A DNA stretch of 10,093 bases from Gammaproteobacteria bacterium (lineage in GTDB: Bacteria; Pseudomonadota; Gammaproteobacteria; GCA-001735895): contig JAPUFZ010000138.1 in NCBI GenBank assembly GCA_027293245.1, positions 1-10,093 on the forward strand. The letters are read 5' to 3'. The notes below the pieces were generated by a model, which was given only the letters and a program-made list of their open reading frames with translations, was not told the origin of the DNA and searched no databases. This document shows positions 1 through 8,470 of the stretch, piece after piece. The position numbers were made by a program, and so were the translations under genes. Each line of letters starts with the position of its first letter. Position 1 is the first letter of the stretch.

Positions 1-36
1 CGTCATGCCGGCCTCCGAGCCGGTATCAATTTATGA
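1..36 (+). CDS. C-terminal end of an upstream gene (partial, unidentified)
   Basis: Reading from base 1 gives eleven sense codons (RHAGLRAGINL) and then TGA at 34-36. The TGA overlaps the ATG of the next gene at 33-35 in the classic ATGA arrangement. This is the expected appearance of the last codons of an upstream gene in the same operon, and it explains why the next gene has almost no leader. The piece is too short to identify a family, and an open frame of eleven codons could occur by chance. The ATGA overlap and the other close junctions downstream (3-base gap, second ATGA) are the main reasons to believe it. Confidence 0.45.
   Translation, partial: RHAGLRAGINL
5..26 (+). promoter_or_regulatory. 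Inverted repeat just before the c-di-GMP gene start
   Basis: Bases 5-12 (ATGCCGGC) pair with 19-26 (GCCGGTAT) around the six-base loop CTCCGA. This makes an 8-bp, GC-rich stem with one G-T wobble, ending six bases before the ATG at 33. There is no T-run after it, so it does not look like an intrinsic terminator. It covers the region where a ribosome binding site would lie, and no good Shine-Dalgarno sequence is visible. It could therefore limit independent initiation and make translation depend on ribosomes finishing the upstream gene. This role is inferred from position only. Confidence 0.35.
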
Positions 37-2228
37 AAATAAGGCTACCACTTTTTAGCGCCAGTCTGATCCTGGGAATGGCTTTAGTGGCATTGCTGGT
101 GTGGAGCTGGTCTTTACAGCAGGTTATTCAAAAGGAAAACAGAATTCAATCTGCGGACTACAGGCAATTGTGGCAGGCGCAGATCTCACATCTGCAACAG
201 AAACAACGGCTGTGGTTGCAATCTCAATACTATTTGATTAGCACCTTGTTAGGTTCACGCAACCAGGACCAGCGGCTGCAGGCTTTTCTCTGGGATTACT
301 ATCAGCGTAATCCCAACGTAAGGTCGGTGTCACTGATCGAATTTAACCCTGACGGTAAAATCAGATACCAGCCGCCCAAGGCTGGTTGTTTGAATCTGGA
401 TCAAAGCAGTCGCCAGGAATTTAAGAATTTCCTGGTACCACGTTTTACCAGTTGCCGCGTAGGTGACAAGGCCTTGCTGGAAATTGTAGGCCCAGTTTTA
501 CAATCCAGTCGCAATTCGGCCCTGGTAATCAGTATGGATTACTTCAGTTTCATGAAGGAGTTTTCAAATGCCGCTGAAAAAAAATTGGTGTTATCTGGGG
601 CAACGCAAAATTTGATCGAATATAGCGAAGTTTCAGATTCTCGCGATAACTACGATACATTTACAATTAACTTTGAAGAAGAGGGCCAACTGCTGGGTCA
701 GTTACACCTTGCCAGGCAATCACTGGGATATATTGACCTCTGGCTTGAGCAGATAGTTCCGGTTCTCGGCTTACTTTTGCTGGCTGTTTTGCTGGTTTAC
801 ACGCAGTTTAATCGCTTACTGGTTCGACCATTGCTCAACCTGGCAGATAAGATGCGCGATACCGCGGCTGGCCATTATAGTGACAATGCAGGCAGATTCA
901 GGCCGGTAACACCGGGGCTAAAACTAATGCATGAATATTTTCATGCGATACAGAATATGACCAAACGCGATCCACTGACCGGTCTGAATAATCGCGTAAT
1001 CTTTGAAGATCGCCTGATACAGGCGATTAGCGAGGGTAAACGTTCGGGGCGCAAATACGCACTGATATTGATAGATATCACTAATCTAGAAACGATCATA
1101 AATCGTCAGGGGCAATACCTGGCCGATGCGTTGCTGAAACAGTTAACTCAGAGCCTGCTTAGCAGTTTGCGTGAATCGGATAATGTTTCTCGTATCGATA
1201 AGAGCATATTTGCGGCTTTACTGGAGGTGCCGGATCGAGATCAGTTAGTTAGCCTGGCGGAAAAAATCTTTGAGACATTGGCTGATCGGTTCCTTATCTA
1301 TGGTCGTGAGCTAGACGCTAATATCGGCATGGGAATCGCTATTTACCCGGAGCATGGTGCCGATGCTGATCAGCTATATCGCAATGCCAGTGCAGCACTG
1401 ATTGAAGCCGAAAAAAGCGAATGGCCAATCGTTTTTTATCGATCAGACGACGATCAGGCGGATTACTCGGGTTTTACCGTGATCCAGTCGCTGCGCAAGG
1501 CGATAGAAAATGATGAATTGAAACTGGTTTTCCAGCCTGTGATTGATTTTGAGGATCATCACACGGTATATCTCGAAGCTTTACTGCGCTGGAAAGAACC
1601 GGACAGTCATAAAACTTCGATTGAGCGTACCATTGAAATCGCCGAGAAGAACCAGCTGATAAAACCCCTGACCAACTGGATTATTGCCTTCACCTGTCAA
1701 CTGCTCAGCGAACTGCAGATCGAGCGTCTCACGATTGGGATCAACCTTTCGATGATCGACCTGCACGATCAGCATTTACCAGGGCGTATCGAGAGCTACC
1801 TGAAACAATATGGCGTCAAGCCTGAACAGCTCGTGATCGAGATAACCGAAGGTCAGATCATGCAGGAACCCGAGGAAGTGATCGATATTTTGAGTCGCCT
1901 GGGCATCATGGGATTATCACTATCGATCGATGATTTTGGTACTGGCCAGGCATCCCTGACCTACCTGAAGGAACTACCGGTAGAAAAGCTGAAAATTGAT
2001 CAGTCTTTTATTCGTGACATGGTAACCAACAAGGAAGACCGTTTGATCGTTAAAGCGACAATCGAACTGGCGCATACACTCGATTTGAAGGTAATCGCAG
2101 AAGGGGTAGAAATTGTCGAGGTTTACGATATATTGCGTGAAATGAAATGTGACTATGTTCAGGGCTACTATATTAGCCGACCCATAGAAGCCGATCAGAT
2201 TCCTCAATGGTATAAGTTGGTAAGTTAG
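33..2228 (+). CDS. Membrane-bound c-di-GMP phosphodiesterase with degenerate GGDEF and intact EAL
   Basis: Inner-membrane signalling protein of 731 residues, predicted to hydrolyse cyclic di-GMP. Transmembrane helix 1 lies at about 7-28, a periplasmic sensor of about 210 residues follows, helix 2 is at about 240-260, then a short HAMP-like linker. The GGDEF-type domain spans about 308-470 and the EAL domain about 480-731. The GGDEF domain keeps its opening motif (DPLTGLNNR from 313), but the catalytic GGDE is replaced by D389-K-S-I392. It should not make c-di-GMP. The inhibitory-site motif R380-E-S-D383, five residues before the signature, is retained. The EAL domain looks complete: E515-A-L, N571, E603 (EITE), D633-D634 (DDFGTG), K654-I-D, E690 (AEGVE) and the QGYY-SRP motif at 710. 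Phosphodiesterase activity is therefore likely, with the GGDEF-like domain perhaps serving as a regulatory nucleotide site. The sensor matches no family I recognise and contains two cysteines, C119 and C141. The start is supported by the ATGA overlap and the good N-terminal signal anchor. Confidence 0.95.
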   Translation: MKIRLPLFSASLILGMALVALLVWSWSLQQVIQKENRIQSADYRQLWQAQISHLQQKQRLWLQSQYYLISTLLGSRNQDQRLQAFLWDYYQRNPNVRSVSLIEFNPDGKIRYQPPKAGCLNLDQSSRQEFKNFLVPRFTSCRVGDKALLEIVGPVLQSSRNSALVISMDYFSFMKEFSNAAEKKLVLSGATQNLIEYSEVSDSRDNYDTFTINFEEEGQLLGQLHLARQSLGYIDLWLEQIVPVLGLLLLAVLLVYTQFNRLLVRPLLNLADKMRDTAAGHYSDNAGRFRPVTPGLKLMHEYFHAIQNMTKRDPLTGLNNRVIFEDRLIQAISEGKRSGRKYALILIDITNLETIINRQGQYLADALLKQLTQSLLSSLRESDNVSRIDKSIFAALLEVPDRDQLVSLAEKIFETLADRFLIYGRELDANIGMGIAIYPEHGADADQLYRNASAALIEAEKSEWPIVFYRSDDDQADYSGFTVIQSLRKAIENDELKLVFQPVIDFEDHHTVYLEALLRWKEPDSHKTSIERTIEIAEKNQLIKPLTNWIIAFTCQLLSELQIERLTIGINLSMIDLHDQHLPGRIESYLKQYGVKPEQLVIEITEGQIMQEPEEVIDILSRLGIMGLSLSIDDFGTGQASLTYLKELPVEKLKIDQSFIRDMVTNKEDRLIVKATIELAHTLDLKVIAEGVEIVEVYDILREMKCDYVQGYYISRPIEADQIPQWYKLVS

Positions 2229-2231
2229 TTT

Positions 2232-3320
2232 ATGACAAAAAAACTGCGCCTGATTACTGGCATCATCCTGTTTTCCTTCCTGGTCTGTCATCTGATGAAC
2301 CTCTCCTTTGGTCTCGTATCTTTGAGCGCACTGGACAATTCACGCGAGTGGTTCCTGTTTTTCTGGGCAACCACAGCCGGCATTGCCCTTCTGCTAGCTT
2401 CGATGATGACCCATCTTACACTTGGCCTGGTCGCCCTCTATCAACGCAATACACTGCGGATGACGATCTCCAGTTTAATCCAGCTAGTACTCGGCTTACT
2501 GATCTTTCCTTTGCTATTTGGGCATCTTATGGCAACTGTTATCGGGCCGATGATTGGGGGCGAGCGGCAAAGCTATTTTTCAATTTTAACCCTGTTCTGG
2601 GTTCTGGAGCCGATTACCGGCCTGAAACAGGTGGTTGTGACCATGATCGTCTGGATTCACGGTTGCATGGGTATGGTGATCTGGATGCGAATCCAGTCCT
2701 GGTGGCCACGGGTTGCCGGCTTTGTCTACCCGTTAGTGGTCGGTATTCCACTTTTGGCCCTGCTGGGAATGGTCGAAGCCGGTAAGGAGGTCATCGAACT
2801 CAACCAGGATCCAGATTACACAGAGTTAGCCCTCGACACGCTAATCCCGAGCGACAGGGTTTACGATAATATTATCGCCATGTTGAATATAGGTCTGGCG
2901 CTTTACTTTGTGATTCTCGCAAGCGTTCTTGTCGCCAGATATATTCGCGTCAGAAAGGATAACTCGATGTTGAGTGTCACCTTCACCGATGGCACTCGGT
3001 TTGATGTTGCAACAGGTTTGACCTTGCTCGAGATCAGCAGAATGAACAATAAACCCCATGCCAGTTTGTGTGGGGGAAAAGCGCGCTGCGGCACCTGCCG
3101 GGTACGAATACATGCGGGTTCAGAACTCTTGCCCGAAGCGTCCAGCTCCGAACGCAAGACTTTGCAGAGGGTAAATGCCGAACCTGACACCCGGCTTGCC
3201 TGCCAGGTCATACCGCGAAGTGGGGCGATAACGATCGAAACATTAATCCCGTCTTATATCGAACCCAGAGACCTTCATAGCACCCGGGTTGCCGATACCG
3301 CTATGGGAAGCGCTAAATGA
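2232..3320 (+). CDS. Six-helix putative diheme-b membrane protein with C-terminal [2Fe-2S] ferredoxin domain
   Basis: Protein of 362 residues with about six membrane helices (roughly 8-30, 42-70, 80-108, 130-155, 158-182 and 212-238) and a cytoplasmic plant/adrenodoxin-type ferredoxin domain at 246-340. The cluster ligands are visible: C280-x5-C286-x2-C289-x34-C324. Helices 1 to 4 each carry one histidine near mid-membrane (H20, H61, H98, H143), the pattern expected for two bis-histidine b hemes. This architecture is known as the input part of class III adenylate cyclases; the diheme anchor of S. meliloti CyaC responds to quinones. Here the protein ends about 20 residues after the ferredoxin domain and no cyclase domain follows. 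It is probably a redox sensor or electron-transfer partner of a neighbouring protein, which is inference. It starts 3 bases after the c-di-GMP gene, with only a weak GGTAAG before the ATG, and its stop overlaps the channel start by four bases. A simple ferredoxin-linked oxidoreductase is an alternative. Confidence 0.88.
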   Translation: MTKKLRLITGIILFSFLVCHLMNLSFGLVSLSALDNSREWFLFFWATTAGIALLLASMMTHLTLGLVALYQRNTLRMTISSLIQLVLGLLIFPLLFGHLMATVIGPMIGGERQSYFSILTLFWVLEPITGLKQVVVTMIVWIHGCMGMVIWMRIQSWWPRVAGFVYPLVVGIPLLALLGMVEAGKEVIELNQDPDYTELALDTLIPSDRVYDNIIAMLNIGLALYFVILASVLVARYIRVRKDNSMLSVTFTDGTRFDVATGLTLLEISRMNNKPHASLCGGKARCGTCRVRIHAGSELLPEASSSERKTLQRVNAEPDTRLACQVIPRSGAITIETLIPSYIEPRDLHSTRVADTAMGSAK

Positions 3321-5602
3321 AAATCATCCTGTGCATTGTTGTGATGCTGTTGTTGACCGCAGCTATTGTGCCGGCACAGGCGCAAACGCAGCTCAGACTG
3401 TTAGGAGGAGGGAGCGAAGAAAGCGCCGAGTTGTCCTCCGGGCAGCAATCCTCAGAACGGGATCTCGAGGAACTTATCCGTCTGCTGAGTAATCCTGCGG
3501 TGGTAAAGCAATTGCAACAACAGTTGTCGGCCACGGCCAATCCACAGTCGTACGACGTCCTGACCGTGTCGGGGTTCGAGAACTATTTTCAGGGCTTCCT
3601 GATTAAAGTCGATAAACGAGCAGGGGAAATCATTTTTTCCCTGTCAGGCTTACCCCGCTTAGCGGAGGCACTATCGGTATCATGGGCCGACAACATGGCC
3701 GGCAGCAATTTTCTTCAATCGGCAATTTACGTCATCATTTTTCTGTTCGGTGGGTTTGGCCTGGAATGGCTATACTGGTGCTACCTGTCCGGGACCTTGA
3801 AACGGATCGAACTTTCAAAACCAAAAACCTATGGTCGTATTCTCAAGATTGCCGCACTAAGGGCCTTATTGCTATTTGGCAGCACGGCACTCTTTGTGTT
3901 CGGCAGCATCGGCCTCTTTATCGGATTCGAATGGTCCCCATTTATCGGCAATATAGTTCTTTCCCTGCTGGTCGGGGTTATTGCCATGCGCTTCATTGCA
4001 ATGATTAGCGTGTTTGTGCTGGCGCCCAGGGTGGATGATTTGAGACTATTGCCACTGGACGGGGCAGCGGCACAAAATATTTATCGATGGATTCTGGTTA
4101 TCAGCGGAATCGGTATTTTCGGCTACCTGATGGTCGATACCCTGAACCGTATGGCTGTCGAATCCTCTGCATTACTGGCGATAGAAATGATCGCCGGATT
4201 GATATTCACATCTGTTTTGATCGCAGCGATATGGAAAACCGGTTCCCGGCGGCGTGATGCTTATGTCTCTTCAGTAATCGGCGACGATGCCGATAGCGCC
4301 GCACTTTTGCCGGCACCCGGTAATTTCAAAATCGTCATGTGGAGTGCTCTTATCCTGGTAGCGTTCATATTGTGGTTGTTCGAAATTGATGCCGTAATGT
4401 GGACACTGGTGATCCTGTTCTTACTTTTCCCGACGATTAAATTTTCGTGCGCCATGGTCGACTATATTTTTGATAACATTGAAGATCATACACAGGTAAA
4501 ATCAATAGAAACGGGGGGTGAGGATGATAATGCGGATGAGGCCCAGTCATCAGTAGCGCCCAGTCGCTACCAATTGTACCGGCCGATCGCGGTTCGTTTA
4601 GTCAGGTTTCTGCTGGTAGTCATCACGCTTATCACACTGGGCGTAGTCTGGGACGTGAGATCGGTATTGCAATCGACTTCGAATACCTTCTCCGAGAAAG
4701 TATTCGGGATTTTCATCGACATCGTCTTTGCCCTGCTCATCGCCGAGTTCATCTGGGCCTGGGGAAAAACAGCGATAGATCGAAAGTTATCGACCATAGT
4801 CATCGAGGAAGGCGTTCTTACTCCAGGTCCTGAAGCCCGTCTGGCAACCCTGTTGCCGATGATCCGAAAGATTCTGATGGCCACTATCGTAATGATGGTG
4901 AGTCTCGTTCTGCTATCGTCTCTGGGTATTAATATTGGGCCAATTCTGGCAGGTGCCGGGGTGCTAGGCATCGCCCTGGGCTTTGGCGCACAGTCTCTGG
5001 TCAAGGATATTGTCTCGGGTATATTTTTCCTCATCGAAGATGCCTTTCGGGTCGGTGAGTACATAGAAGTGGGTGATTTAAGGGGCACGGTTGATTCCGT
5101 TTCCATTCGCTCATTACGCGTGCGTCACCACCTGGGGGCGATCCATACGATTCCATTTGGAGAACTGAAATCCCTGACTAATCACAGTCGTGACTGGGTG
5201 ATCATGAAACTCGAGTTCCGGGTGCCGTTTGATACGGATATCAAACTGATTAAAAATCTTATCAAGCAGGTCAACACCAAATTGAAGGAAAACCCGGATT
5301 ACGGGCACTTCCTTATCGAACCTTTGAAATCCCAGGGAGTGCGCCGGATGGAGGAGTTCAATATGGTCGTAGGAGTTAAATTCATGGCTGTCCCCGGCCA
5401 GCAAGGGCTAATCCGACGCGATGCTTATCAACAAATTCGTGACATTTTTAAAGAGAATGGCATCGAGTTTGCGCAGCGCAATGTCACGGTTGAAGTTGTC
5501 AGCGACAGAGAGCTGACCAGGCAGGAGAAAGAGGCCGCTGCCAGTGCCGCCCAGGAAAGTGTCGAACAACAGGTAACCGCACCGGCCCCGGACGAACCTT
5601 AA
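3317..5602 (+). CDS. Large MscS-family mechanosensitive channel (YbiO-like)
   Basis: Inner-membrane channel of 761 residues, close in size and layout to E. coli YbiO (741). A signal peptide occupies residues 1-22 (cleavage after AQA). A periplasmic segment to about 130 follows, rich in Ser, Glu and Gln, and then about eleven membrane helices. The last one or two (about 511-536 and 540-570) form the conserved MscS core. The pore helix is the Gly/Ala-rich stretch around AGAGVLGIALGFGAQSLV (544-561). It is followed by VGEYIEVGDLRGTV (579-592), the start of the cytoplasmic beta domain, and the alpha/beta cage to about 730. The charged Ala/Glu tail shows no added ligand-binding domain. Such channels open under membrane tension and release solutes during hypo-osmotic shock. 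The start is supported by the ATGA overlap and by GGGA at 3305-3308, eight bases before the ATG. It is the last gene of the operon and meets radC tail to tail 12 bp later. Confidence 0.95.
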   Translation: MKIILCIVVMLLLTAAIVPAQAQTQLRLLGGGSEESAELSSGQQSSERDLEELIRLLSNPAVVKQLQQQLSATANPQSYDVLTVSGFENYFQGFLIKVDKRAGEIIFSLSGLPRLAEALSVSWADNMAGSNFLQSAIYVIIFLFGGFGLEWLYWCYLSGTLKRIELSKPKTYGRILKIAALRALLLFGSTALFVFGSIGLFIGFEWSPFIGNIVLSLLVGVIAMRFIAMISVFVLAPRVDDLRLLPLDGAAAQNIYRWILVISGIGIFGYLMVDTLNRMAVESSALLAIEMIAGLIFTSVLIAAIWKTGSRRRDAYVSSVIGDDADSAALLPAPGNFKIVMWSALILVAFILWLFEIDAVMWTLVILFLLFPTIKFSCAMVDYIFDNIEDHTQVKSIETGGEDDNADEAQSSVAPSRYQLYRPIAVRLVRFLLVVITLITLGVVWDVRSVLQSTSNTFSEKVFGIFIDIVFALLIAEFIWAWGKTAIDRKLSTIVIEEGVLTPGPEARLATLLPMIRKILMATIVMMVSLVLLSSLGINIGPILAGAGVLGIALGFGAQSLVKDIVSGIFFLIEDAFRVGEYIEVGDLRGTVDSVSIRSLRVRHHLGAIHTIPFGELKSLTNHSRDWVIMKLEFRVPFDTDIKLIKNLIKQVNTKLKENPDYGHFLIEPLKSQGVRRMEEFNMVVGVKFMAVPGQQGLIRRDAYQQIRDIFKENGIEFAQRNVTVEVVSDRELTRQEKEAAASAAQESVEQQVTAPAPDEP

Positions 5603-5614
5603 ATGAGCCCATCC

Positions 5615-6286
5615 TCAAATCAGGCCACGCTCCGAAAAACACAGGGTTTCATCGCCGATAATGACATGATCGAGAACACGAATATCAACCAGTGCCAGGG
5701 CTTTCTTCAGGCGCTCGGTAATTTGGATATCAGCCTGGCTGGGGTCGGCAACTCCCGATGGATGATTATGCGCCAGGATTACTCCGGCAGCATTGTCGGC
5801 CAGTGCCTGTTTGACGATTTCTCGTGGGTAGACGCTGGCGCCGTTGATGGTGCCACGGAACATTTCACGGAATGCGATGACGCGGTTACGGTTGTCGAGC
5901 ATCACACAGGCAAACACTTCATGTGGGCGATCGCGTAGCTGGCACTGCAGATAGGCGATGGTATCCTCCGGACTAGTGAGACAATCCTGGCGTTTTATAG
6001 ACTCGGACAGGTGGCGATTGGCCATTTCCATAACCGCCTGTAGCTGCGCGTACTTGGCTTTGCCGAGGCCCTTGTGCCGGCAGAATTTTTCCTGGTTTGA
6101 GGTTAACAGGCTACGTAATGATCCAAAATCGGTCAGTAGTCGCCGCGACATTTCAACGGCGCTGACACCCGGCAGTCCGGTACGCAGAAAAATGGCCAGC
6201 AATTCGGCATCGGAGAGGGAGGAAGGGCCTTTCAGCAGCAGTTTTTCACGGGGTCTTTCTTCACTGGGCCAGTCTGTGATAGCCAT
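5615..6286 (-). CDS. radC: RadC family JAB/MPN-domain protein
   Basis: Protein of 223 residues, matching the usual RadC length (222 in E. coli). The N-terminal part (about 1-95) contains a helix-hairpin-helix motif ([13 protein letters not shown] from 71). The C-terminal JAB1/MPN-like domain carries the metal-site signature H173-N-H175-PSG and D186, with E123 as the likely upstream acidic residue. The family was named for a supposed DNA repair role, but the original E. coli radC102 phenotype was later assigned to recG, and the true function remains uncertain. An in-frame ATG nine codons upstream (6313) would lengthen the protein. The start at 6286 is preferred because AAGGAA lies five bases before it and the sequence then opens [17 protein letters not shown], as in other RadC proteins. 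It is divergent from coaBC with a 44-bp gap and convergent with the channel gene; no clear terminator is visible in the 12 bp between the two stops. Confidence 0.95.
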   Translation of the reverse strand: MAITDWPSEERPREKLLLKGPSSLSDAELLAIFLRTGLPGVSAVEMSRRLLTDFGSLRSLLTSNQEKFCRHKGLGKAKYAQLQAVMEMANRHLSESIKRQDCLTSPEDTIAYLQCQLRDRPHEVFACVMLDNRNRVIAFREMFRGTINGASVYPREIVKQALADNAAGVILAHNHPSGVADPSQADIQITERLKKALALVDIRVLDHVIIGDETLCFSERGLI

Positions 6287-6298
6287 TTGTATTCCTTT
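6287..6298 (-). promoter_or_regulatory. Ribosome binding site that decides the radC start
   Basis: On the minus strand AAAGGAA (6298 to 6292) sits five bases before the ATG at 6286. No comparable purine-rich site precedes the in-frame ATG at 6313. This supports the shorter, 223-residue RadC. Confidence 0.6.
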
Positions 6299-6318
6299 AC
6301 CTGATATCCACATCCGTT

Positions 6319-6347
6319 AAAATAGAGCATATGGAATTAATCTTCAA
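6319..6347 (-). promoter_or_regulatory. Candidate sigma-70 promoter for radC
   Basis: On the minus strand TTGAAG (6347 to 6342, 4 of 6 to consensus) is followed after 17 bases by TATTTT (6324 to 6319, 4 of 6). Transcription would start near 6312, giving a leader of about 26 bases that contains the ribosome binding site. The -35 element lies inside the first codons of the divergent coaBC gene. Spacing is ideal but the hexamers are only moderate, so this is a candidate. Confidence 0.35.
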
Positions 6348-7533
6348 GAAAAAAATTCTTCTCGGTGTCACCGGGGGCATCGCCGCTTACAAATCGGCGG
6401 AACTGATTCGCCTGCTAATCAAGGCCGGTGCAGAGGTACGCGTGGTGATGACGCCTGCGGCCCGGGAATTCGTACAACCCCTGACTTATCAGGCGCTTAG
6501 CGGGCATAAGGTATATACCGATGTTTTTGATGCCGAGGCTGAATCGGCGATGGATCATATCGAGCTCGCGCGCTGGGCTGATCTGATGATTGTGGCACCG
6601 GCCTCGGCCAACTTTATCGCCAAATTGCTGGATGGTTATGCGGATAACCTGTTGCTTACCCTGTGCCTGGCAAGCAAGCAGGCGGTGGCAATCGCGCCGG
6701 CGATGAACCAGCAAATGTATTTGAACCAGGCAACGCAGGACAATATTCACCGGCTTAAGTCGCGAGGGGTAAAGATCTGGGGCCCAGCACAAGGCGAGCA
6801 GGCCTGCGGTGATGTGGGTCCTGGCCGTATGCTCGAACCCGAGGCACTCCTGGGGCTCATAGAAGGACGTTTTAGTCCGGGTAAACTAAGCGGCAAAAAG
6901 GTTTTAATCACAGCCGGCCCCACGCACGAAGCGATCGACCCAGTGCGCTATATCGGTAACAGGAGTACGGGTAGAATGGGCTATGCACTGGCACGCGAGG
7001 CGTTTGATGCGGGTGCCGAGGTCACACTGGTCAGTGGCCCGGTTAGCCTTGATTCGCCAGCAGGAGTCGATCGCATCTCGGTAACCAGTGCGCTGGAAAT
7101 GCACGATGCCGTTCTCAGCCAGGTTTCAGGGGCCGACCTGTTTATTGCCTGTGCGGCGGTAGCGGATTATCGGGTAACCGTGGTTGCACCACAAAAAATT
7201 AAAAAATCGGCTAAAAATATTCAACTTGAACTGACACCTAACCCCGATATTCTGAGTGCGGTTACCAGGCTTGAAAATAAACCATTCACGCTTGGATTTG
7301 CTGCGGAAACTGAAAAACTCGAGCAAAATGCTGCTGATAAACTAAAGCGCAAGAACCTCGATATGATTGCCGCCAATCAGGTTGGCGGTGGACAAACGGG
7401 TTTTGAAAGCGATACCAATGAGCTGTTGGTTCTTTGGCCGGGCGGAAAGCAAATGCTATCATTGAATCATAAAAACGAGATAGCTAAACAGCTTATCGAT
7501 CTTCTCGCCGACCATTATAATGCGCTCGAATGA
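6331..7533 (+). CDS. coaBC: Bifunctional phosphopantothenoylcysteine decarboxylase / phosphopantothenate-cysteine ligase
   Basis: Cytosolic enzyme for two successive steps of coenzyme A synthesis: CTP-dependent joining of 4'-phosphopantothenate to cysteine (CoaB), then FMN-dependent decarboxylation to 4'-phosphopantetheine (CoaC). The CoaC half is residues 1-185. It has the flavin-binding GVTGGIAAYK near the N terminus, the catalytic H76 in MDHIELARWAD, the PAMN motif with N126, and C159 in the flexible flap (QACGDVGPGRM). The CoaB half is about 188-400, with KVLITAGPTHE, N211 in IGNRSTGRMG, the lysine motif K289-IKK and TPNPDIL at 302-308. All residues known to matter in E. coli Dfp (H75, N125, C158, N210, K289) have a counterpart. 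Length (400) is typical (406 in E. coli). The start gives the expected short lead into the Rossmann motif; only a weak GAG precedes it. It is usually followed by dut in gammaproteobacteria; here argB follows after 51 bp. Confidence 0.97.
   Translation: MELIFKKKILLGVTGGIAAYKSAELIRLLIKAGAEVRVVMTPAAREFVQPLTYQALSGHKVYTDVFDAEAESAMDHIELARWADLMIVAPASANFIAKLLDGYADNLLLTLCLASKQAVAIAPAMNQQMYLNQATQDNIHRLKSRGVKIWGPAQGEQACGDVGPGRMLEPEALLGLIEGRFSPGKLSGKKVLITAGPTHEAIDPVRYIGNRSTGRMGYALAREAFDAGAEVTLVSGPVSLDSPAGVDRISVTSALEMHDAVLSQVSGADLFIACAAVADYRVTVVAPQKIKKSAKNIQLELTPNPDILSAVTRLENKPFTLGFAAETEKLEQNAADKLKRKNLDMIAANQVGGGQTGFESDTNELLVLWPGGKQMLSLNHKNEIAKQLIDLLADHYNALE
7493..7521 (+). promoter_or_regulatory. Candidate argB promoter inside the end of coaBC
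   Basis: A perfect -10 hexamer TATAAT lies at 7516-7521, with TTATCG (3 of 6 to the -35 consensus) 17 bases upstream at 7493-7498. Transcription would begin near 7528 and give argB a leader of about 57 bases. The element lies in coding sequence (the hexamer encodes Tyr-Asn), so chance occurrence is possible. It could give argB its own control apart from coaBC. Confidence 0.35.
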
Positions 7534-8454
<921 letters not shown>

Positions 8455-8468
8455 GCCAATCGATTGGC
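8455..8468. repeat. Perfect 14-bp palindrome between convergent genes
   Basis: GCCAATCGATTGGC is a perfect palindrome that begins right after the argB stop (8452-8454) and ends two bases before the opposite gene's stop (8471-8473). As RNA it could form only a 5-bp stem with a TCGA loop. Neither strand shows a proper T-run, so it is at best a weak bidirectional terminator. A second ATTGG at 8474-8478 gives an alternative pairing for CCAAT. A protein-binding site is another possibility. Confidence 0.4.
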
Positions 8469-8470
8469 AG

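Noticed and set aside
2232..3320. Idea that the ferredoxin protein is a frameshifted adenylate cyclase
   Set aside because: The frame ends cleanly in an ATGA overlap with a complete, well-conserved channel gene, and no cyclase-like residues are seen in any frame after 3320.
4567..5106. Long minus-strand open frame (179 codons) inside the channel gene
   Set aside because: It overlaps the most conserved pore region of the MscS protein and its translation shows no recognisable domain; it is a shadow frame.
5603..5938. Open frame of 111 codons on the plus strand directly after the channel gene stop
   Set aside because: It lies wholly antisense to the C-terminal JAB domain of radC, and its translation resembles no protein; radC motifs on the other strand are unmistakable.
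6287..6313. Longer radC start at 6313 adding nine residues
   Set aside because: The ATG at 6286 has AAGGAA at ideal spacing and gives the usual RadC length and N terminus.
6296..6331. Possible coaBC promoter, TTTACC (6296-6301) and TAAAAT (6318-6323) with a 16-base spacer
   Set aside because: Transcription would start at or just before the ATG at 6331, leaving no leader or ribosome site. Leaderless coaBC is possible but nothing else supports it.
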